Below, one piece after another: positions 60,201 to 64,000 of a DNA stretch of 64,000 nt. Each line of letters opens with the position of its first letter. Position 1 is the stretch's first letter. Position numbers and translations under genes: made by a program. Origin of the DNA: Mya arenaria (Eukaryota; Mollusca; Bivalvia; Myida; Myidae); the NCBI RefSeq assembly GCF_026914265.1, contig NC_069138.1:32280131-32344130 (forward strand), given 5' to 3'. The notes beneath the pieces were generated by a model, which did no database searches, had not been told where the DNA came from, and worked only from the letters and a program-made list of their open reading frames with translations.

Positions 60201-63200
60201 GTTGTACCGGAACAAGAGGGGTCGGTGCCCGTCCCTGAAATTATTTCTATACTAAAACAAGAATCCCAGCACTTGTTAATGACATTTATTCTAATTATTT
60301 CAAAGTCTGTGTCGTTTGTATTTTTAGTTTACCGTTCTTTGCTTGTTAGGTTTTGATCCTTGAACCTTAAAAAATTTAACAGCAATAACTGTCTGCATGA
60401 CGTATCATTGTTATTTCCATTTTAATATCGATGTTCTTCGTTTATTAAGTCTACAAGATAAAAGGCGTAATGTATGGCGTACCCTTTGGATCAACAGTCA
60501 CCATCTTCTTTATGTTCTTTATCTTTAAAATAGAGGTGCATCAGTTCTTTTATCGTATAACGTAATAAATAGCGATATTATATATTAATTAAATATTATT
60601 CAGAGATTTACCCTCTCTCATAGAAAGAGGTGCAGATATAAATATCGAGGTTGGTACAAATACAAATTAGATATAGGTGCACCTCTATTTCTGTTCGACT
60701 TTTAACCGAAATGGTACGCCATAGTGATTTGCGGAACACTCACTTCCCCAGTCGATATCCCAATTCCTGTTTAAATCTATGCCCATGCTTCCTCCGGGCT
60801 TTATAGTGCATCTGCCGTTTCGGGGCTGCCTATTCTTTCTGTGGAAACGGTCAGCGACCTGATAAATATAGACACATACATTTATCGTACTCCCCATGCA
60901 TTCGCCTGAATATGTGTGGTTATTAAAATATTGTTTTCCGGTGCGTAACTGCCTTTACTCGAGTACACGGCTGAATCCACATGTTTCTGACAAAAGAAAA
61001 AGTTGCAATATGCGTACATGACTACATGAGCCTAATATTGTCCATTTTCCAGTACTAAATAAAGCACCTCAAACACCCAAAATGCACCAGATTGCATCAT
61101 GGTTTTCAAAACATTTGGAGGGGGCATGCCCCCGGACCCCCTAGCACAATGAATCCACATGAATAGAGGGCTAGCTACGCCCATGGTTATTATGTAAACC
61201 GGTTTAACCCTTAGTTAACTCCACTTAATAAAGGGCCTGTCACACACTACATATGTACGTCGCCGTTGTATTCACGTTGCTCGCTCCGGCAGCGCAACAG
61301 CACAAATATTTGAGCAAATTCAAAACTGTATTTTGATGTAAATTGTGTTTGTAGTATTGTGCGTCTCATTTTCTTCGAATGATCATTGTGCGTTTGGTTT
61401 ATACATGTACTAATTTATTTTAGCTTGATTGTGACGAAACTTGGTAGCTTATAAAGTTATAATATCACTGTCGATTCCGTTTCCTGGGCAGAAACCAGTT
61501 ATGTGTCCTTATTGAGAGGACATGAGAAAGTACCCCTGGTTGGGATCGTCGAACCCACAACCTCTTAAGTGATATAAGGACACTTATACTATTAGAACTC
61601 TCACTCCTTGTGCTTTTCAACAAGATCAAAGTGTCATTGTTTTACCGCTGGGCTTGTCTTGAAATAATGTAGAACTGAGTATCCATTGATGTTCATGCAT
61701 GTGTGGTCTGCTCTTACATTGAGCCTCAAATAGGATTATATTTTAATGTATGACTACTGGGCTTGTTACTTTAAGTTTCATTGTATTTTTGAAGTTGTAA
61801 AGTTTAATTATTATAGAAGCAAGATTCGCCTTAACTGTACGTTGTTCTTTATGATACGATTGAATTTATTGTAATGATTTGGAAACCGTTTTCTTGCACG
61901 TACATGTGTCTGCACATATCCATCAGGGTTGTGTAGGGGTACAATGTTCCAGTCATACTCAGACAACATCTCAGTACCAGGTGTCGTGGTCAGCAGCTGC
62001 AACAGAACAAAAAGGTGAAAAGGTACACCTTTTACACGTTAATGACATTAATTCGTTGTTCTATTACAAAAAACGTGCCCATTGTTTGAATTTAGAATAC
62101 ATTGTTATTTAATTCTTTAAAATTTTAGGGAGAAGCTATTAAAAAGCCCATGTTTCAAAATGTGCGTCATTTTTGTTTATGAATGGTTATTTGATTTTAT
62201 TATTTCGAACTTTTAACTCCGACTAAATAAACTGAATTGGATAATGAAAACGACTCTCATTGCATATGTTTTGCGTTGGATAGACAATAGTTCGACATCT
62301 TTATACTCTATAAAAAAGAAGTATGATTTATATTGTTGATGCCACATTTGAAAGTTCAGTGACATCACTATGGCAACGTATTTTGATAATTTTGTTTCCC
62401 GCCTGCTGTTCCAATGGGTTTAGAACTGTAGTAACAAGGTGCATGCCTTCTCAATGAGATTCAAGCCGGAAGCTATCGCTATCCATTCACGCGAATGAGA
62501 TCCGGCTTCGACCCACACGGACTTCTCTTTTGGAACAGCCAAGTTTGCAGACACCTGATACGAGAAGAGACAACGTTTTATAGTTTTAATGGAGATTTAA
62601 CATTTTCCCAAGAGATTTCGAATTCAAAGACACTGACAACAATATGATAGTGGCTACACATTGTAGGTGAAGATGACACAATGAAACTAAAAACCGTTGT
62701 TCAAAAATATCATTATGATATAAATGCTACAGCTATGATTATCAGAAATAACTTGTCTATGGAAACACAAGTTGCACTATCTAAGCATACTGTAACAGCC
62801 AAAATCTCCCGATATTCATATGTGACGCCAATAGATGTTACTGTCACTTGTCCTGGGTATTTTGCTGGTAGACCAAGAAGGTATGTCCTTATCTAGAAAA
62901 CAGAACGAATCGTGATGATTACCACACAAATGCTTCGACTATCGAACCATAAAAAACATGCGTTTCAAAATTAAAATATTTTTTATCACTTTTGATGTAA
63001 TCGATATCTTGCTAATGTAATGTGTATATTTAGATGAGTTAATCAGAATCTGTCTTTTAAAACAGGTTCATATTTGAACTTTGAATCACTAACGTTTAAG
63101 GATAACTTTAACAACAAAGATAACTACTTTTTCTTCACCATTTGAAATGAAATATGACACAGTCTACGCCGTTTACGGAGCCCCACCTTAGGTCTTTTAC

Positions 63201-63653
63201 AGGAGTTTGAATGAGAGTTTAGTTCCTTAAAACACACCGACACACTTTTTCAAAAAACTGCCGCCTGATGAAGCAGTGCCAAAACATTATTTTGGAAACA
63301 GGTTTGTCGAAGTGTGAGGAAACAAATCACCTAATCAAACTCCGGTAATAAATCAAACGGGCGGAGCTCTTTAAGCGGCATAGACTGCCCTCTGTTTCAT
63401 TTAAAATGATGGAGAAAGATAAAAAGTATCTTTATTTTAAGTCTTCATTCGAAGCAAATTGATGCCTTCACATGTAACATTTATCACGTTATTTGTCACG
63501 TAGTATAAACAGACTGAATATGGACATTGTCGAGAAGTTGCGGGAGGCTACAGGCGCGAACTGACCTGGTCGTACGTGCAATAAGCACTCGAAATGTCAC
63601 AGGAAGTTGCTTTACTGCTTCTGGTCAACTGTTCATCTTCAACATCAATTGAT
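57033..63653 (-). CDS. M14 family zinc carboxypeptidase, eight exons (5' end outside window)
   Basis: Exons 63566-63653, 62791-62892, 62447-62554, 61904-61996, 60744-60858, 60026-60234, 58565-58649 and 57033-57229 join in consistent phases to about 300 residues. This covers the start of the catalytic domain to its end at ...MYVNNKLSA and stop. All M14 landmarks occur in order: IRTYLLGLPAKYPG, GSHSREW (zinc His and Glu), HNPDGY, RKNR, GIDLNRNWD (substrate Arg), PCS-like DPSCSGTTYGG, SVHAFSELLLLPYAY (third zinc ligand His), LYAASGGSYDY (catalytic Tyr) and SYCYELSP (catalytic Glu). The residue matching position 255 of bovine CPA appears to be Tyr, rather than Ile (A-type) or Asp (B-type), so substrate class is unclear. 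The signal and propeptide exons should lie to the right of the window. The enzyme is probably secreted and active. Confidence 0.93.
57537..58605 (-). repeat. 54-bp minisatellite made from the M14 exon 7/intron boundary
   Basis: Twenty units of exactly 54 bp (GAGAATATC landmark at 57540, then every 54 bp up to 58566). On the gene strand a unit reads ATCGGCACACCGCCAGATAT then TCTCTGTACGTATACTTGCT then a TACTGCACTACGTT-like end. The unit closest to the exon is the real end of exon 7 plus its donor (CTCT|GTACGT), so coding sequence and 5' splice site have been amplified together into the intron. 54 is 18 codons, and frames of 103 and 243 codons stay open through it. Most units keep a GT donor. 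One (near 58070) has lost it and one (near 57645) has an improved GTAAGTA. Confidence 0.95.
58565..58649 (-). CDS. M14 exon 7
   Basis: Acceptor TTGACAG precedes AAAGAGACTGG. Twenty-eight codons plus one base encode KETGEVMMKYLETTRGTYYV then IGTPPDIL, and the first base of the catalytic Tyr codon. The donor GTACGT is the first of a long series of copied donors. Using the next donors would insert 18, 36, 54 or 72 residues in frame before a TAG at 58323-58325. Confidence 0.9.
59220..59560. repeat. Dispersed repeat rich in TGACCT/AGGTCA
   Basis: Several related blocks such as AAGGTCATTATGACCTTGACC, CGATCTTGACCTACTGACAT, AAGGTCACCGTGAACTTGAC and TAGTGACCTCAA are spaced about 60-120 bp apart, with AATCAATAGGG/GATCGATAGGGGTCATC-like linkers. 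It lies in the intron between M14 exons 6 and 7. TCAAGGTCA is the half-site of monomeric nuclear receptors, but here it is part of a repeat. Confidence 0.6.
59575..59710. repeat. GACG/GACA-rich microsatellite
   Basis: A degenerate run of (GACGGACA)n and (GACGGAATGACGGA) units follows the TGACCT repeat. The minus-strand ORFs across it are Ser/Arg/Pro low-complexity by-products. Confidence 0.85.
60026..60234 (-). CDS. M14 exon 6: third zinc-ligand segment
   Basis: Acceptor TTTCAG and donor GTAGGT bound two bases plus 69 codons. The product runs from RTGTDPSCSGTTYGGDGPFE through TVEAFFSVHAFSELLLLPYA to KPADYARL. The His of SVHAFS corresponds to the third zinc ligand. Confidence 0.92.
60744..60858 (-). 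CDS. M14 exon 5: RKNR and NRNWD motifs
   Basis: Acceptor ATCAG and donor GTGAGT bound 38 codons plus one base: VADRFHRKNRQPRNG, then CTIKPGGSMGIDLNRNWD and IDWG. These carry the Arg residues that bind substrate carboxylate and stabilise the transition state. Confidence 0.93.
61070..61165. repeat. Dispersed repeat fragment with GGGGGCATGCCCCC palindrome
   Basis: The sequence ATTTGGAGGGGGCATGCCCC followed by CGGACCCCCTAG lies in the intron between M14 exons 4 and 5. It is a GC-rich island in AT-rich intron DNA and looks like an inserted repeat fragment. Confidence 0.4.
61904..61996 (-). CDS. M14 exon 4: NPDGY motif
   Basis: Thirty-one codons, phase 0-0, with acceptor TTGCAG and donor GTACGT. 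It encodes LLTTTPGTEMLSEYDWNIVP then LHNPDGYVQTH, the conserved N-P-D-G-Y of M14 peptidases. Confidence 0.92.
62447..62554 (-). CDS. M14 exon 3: HxxE zinc motif, apparent GC donor
   Basis: Acceptor TATCAG starts 36 codons: VSANLAVPKEKSVWVEAGSH then SREWIAIASGLNLIEK. HSRE supplies two zinc ligands. The codon series fits exon 4 in phase 0 only if the exon ends GAGAAG|GCATGC, a GC rather than GT donor. No GT occurs nearby in a compatible place. Confidence 0.88.
62791..62892 (-). CDS. M14 exon 2
   Basis: Thirty-four codons, phase 0-0, with acceptor TTTCTAG and donor GTATGC. It encodes IRTYLLGLPAKYPGQVTVTS then IGVTYEYREILAVT. It matches the start of the M14 catalytic fold (Y-L-x-x-L-x-x-x-Y-P, then I-G-x-x-Y-E-x-R). 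A plus-strand ORF here is a shadow. Confidence 0.9.
63100..63505. mobile_element. MITE family 2, full palindromic copy
   Basis: Left and right halves are complementary: ACGCCGTTTACGGAGCCCC versus GGGCGGAGCTCTTTAAGCGG, GGAGTTTGAATGAGA versus TCAAACTCCGG, and CACACTTTTTC versus GTTTGTCGAAGTGTG. The right end has TAACATTTATCACGTTATTT. It lies in the intron between M14 exons 1 and 2. The partial copies are at 48436-48515 and 48948-49257. Confidence 0.75.
63566..63653 (-). CDS. M14 exon 1 visible here: propeptide/catalytic junction
   Basis: Acceptor ACAATAG and donor GTCAGT bound the exon, which encodes SIDVEDEQLTRSSKATSCDI then SSAYCTYDQ. The Y-C-T-Y-D-Q segment corresponds to the Y-x-x-L/Y-x-Q that opens the M14 catalytic domain; the preceding acidic/basic part is the end of the propeptide. 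The start is in phase 2 relative to an exon outside the window. Confidence 0.7.
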
Positions 63654-64000
63654 CTATTGTAGAGATAAAAATAGTACACTATTATAAATACGTTTAAACA
63701 ATTGAATTCTTGAATAATTGAAGCCATTTTGGGATTCCGATTCGAAGGTATTGTAATGCATACATTGTATATGTTTAAAGAATTCCATGCGTTGTATGCT
63801 ACATTTATGAGGTTTAACACGATAATATTCCATTTTAGCCATTAAAAAGTAAAACAATCTTGTGGTATCCGTTTTGCATTGACGCAAAGGCATAACAGTT
63901 TAACTGTGTGGTTAACGCGTGTCTTTTGTAGTGTTCTTTGTTTTTTTAATTATTCATTCATTTATTCATTCATTTATTCTTTCGTTTGTTAATTCATTCA

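Noticed and set aside
62681..62896. Plus-strand 71-codon ORF
   Set aside because: Antisense shadow of carboxypeptidase exon 2, which has matching splice sites and motifs.

Overview
This is an AT-rich, intron-rich animal genome segment. Spliceosomal GT-AG introns, secreted multidomain proteins built from phase-1 modules (CCP/sushi, EGF, PLAT, PAN), a Ly6-type GPI protein, several minisatellites and many foldback transposon copies point to a marine invertebrate. A bivalve mollusc is my best guess, from repeat types such as TGACCT-rich dispersed units followed by a GACG/GACA tract. No bacterial genes, rRNA, tRNA or CRISPR were seen.

Layout. Positions 1-21.5 kb hold no convincing intact gene. 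They contain a decayed satellite of about 175 bp period (3.47-6.87 kb) with a TTAA-flanked MITE inserted in it, an unrecognised 163-codon ORF (7.09 kb), a possible piggyBac-type N-terminal fragment (10.8 kb), a 15-bp minisatellite (12.4 kb), a broken coding region (14.2-14.9 kb) and a degenerate short-period array (15.0-15.6 kb). From 39.96 down to 21.58 kb on the minus strand lies the 3' part of a large secreted gene. I resolve thirteen phase-compatible exons encoding CCP half, Ser/Thr-rich linker, CCP, CCP-like, CCP, EGF, EGF, CCP, PLAT, PLAT and a C-terminal PAN/Apple-like domain. One intron carries about 3.6 kb of a 30-bp minisatellite. Directly upstream of the first visible exon sits an array of eight near-identical 359-bp units, each a dimer of about 178 + 181 bp.

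A three-exon plus-strand gene at 46.24-47.45 kb encodes a small Ly6/uPAR three-finger protein with signal peptide and GPI-type tail. From 47.5 to 57 kb the sequence is mostly repeats: MITE copies, a pair of inverted repeats of about 280 bp lying 3.5 kb apart around a small ORF, and a perfect 43-bp-stem hairpin.

From 63.65 down to 57.03 kb on the minus strand are eight exons of an M14 zinc metallocarboxypeptidase. All catalytic residues are visible; the N-terminal exons lie outside the window. Its last intron begins with twenty tandem 54-bp copies of its own exon/intron boundary. The units are in frame and nearly every one carries a copy of the 5' splice site, just before the codon for the catalytic tyrosine. 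I consider this the most interesting object in the window.

Exon ends were set by eye from splice consensus and phase continuity. They fit together well but have not been checked against transcripts.
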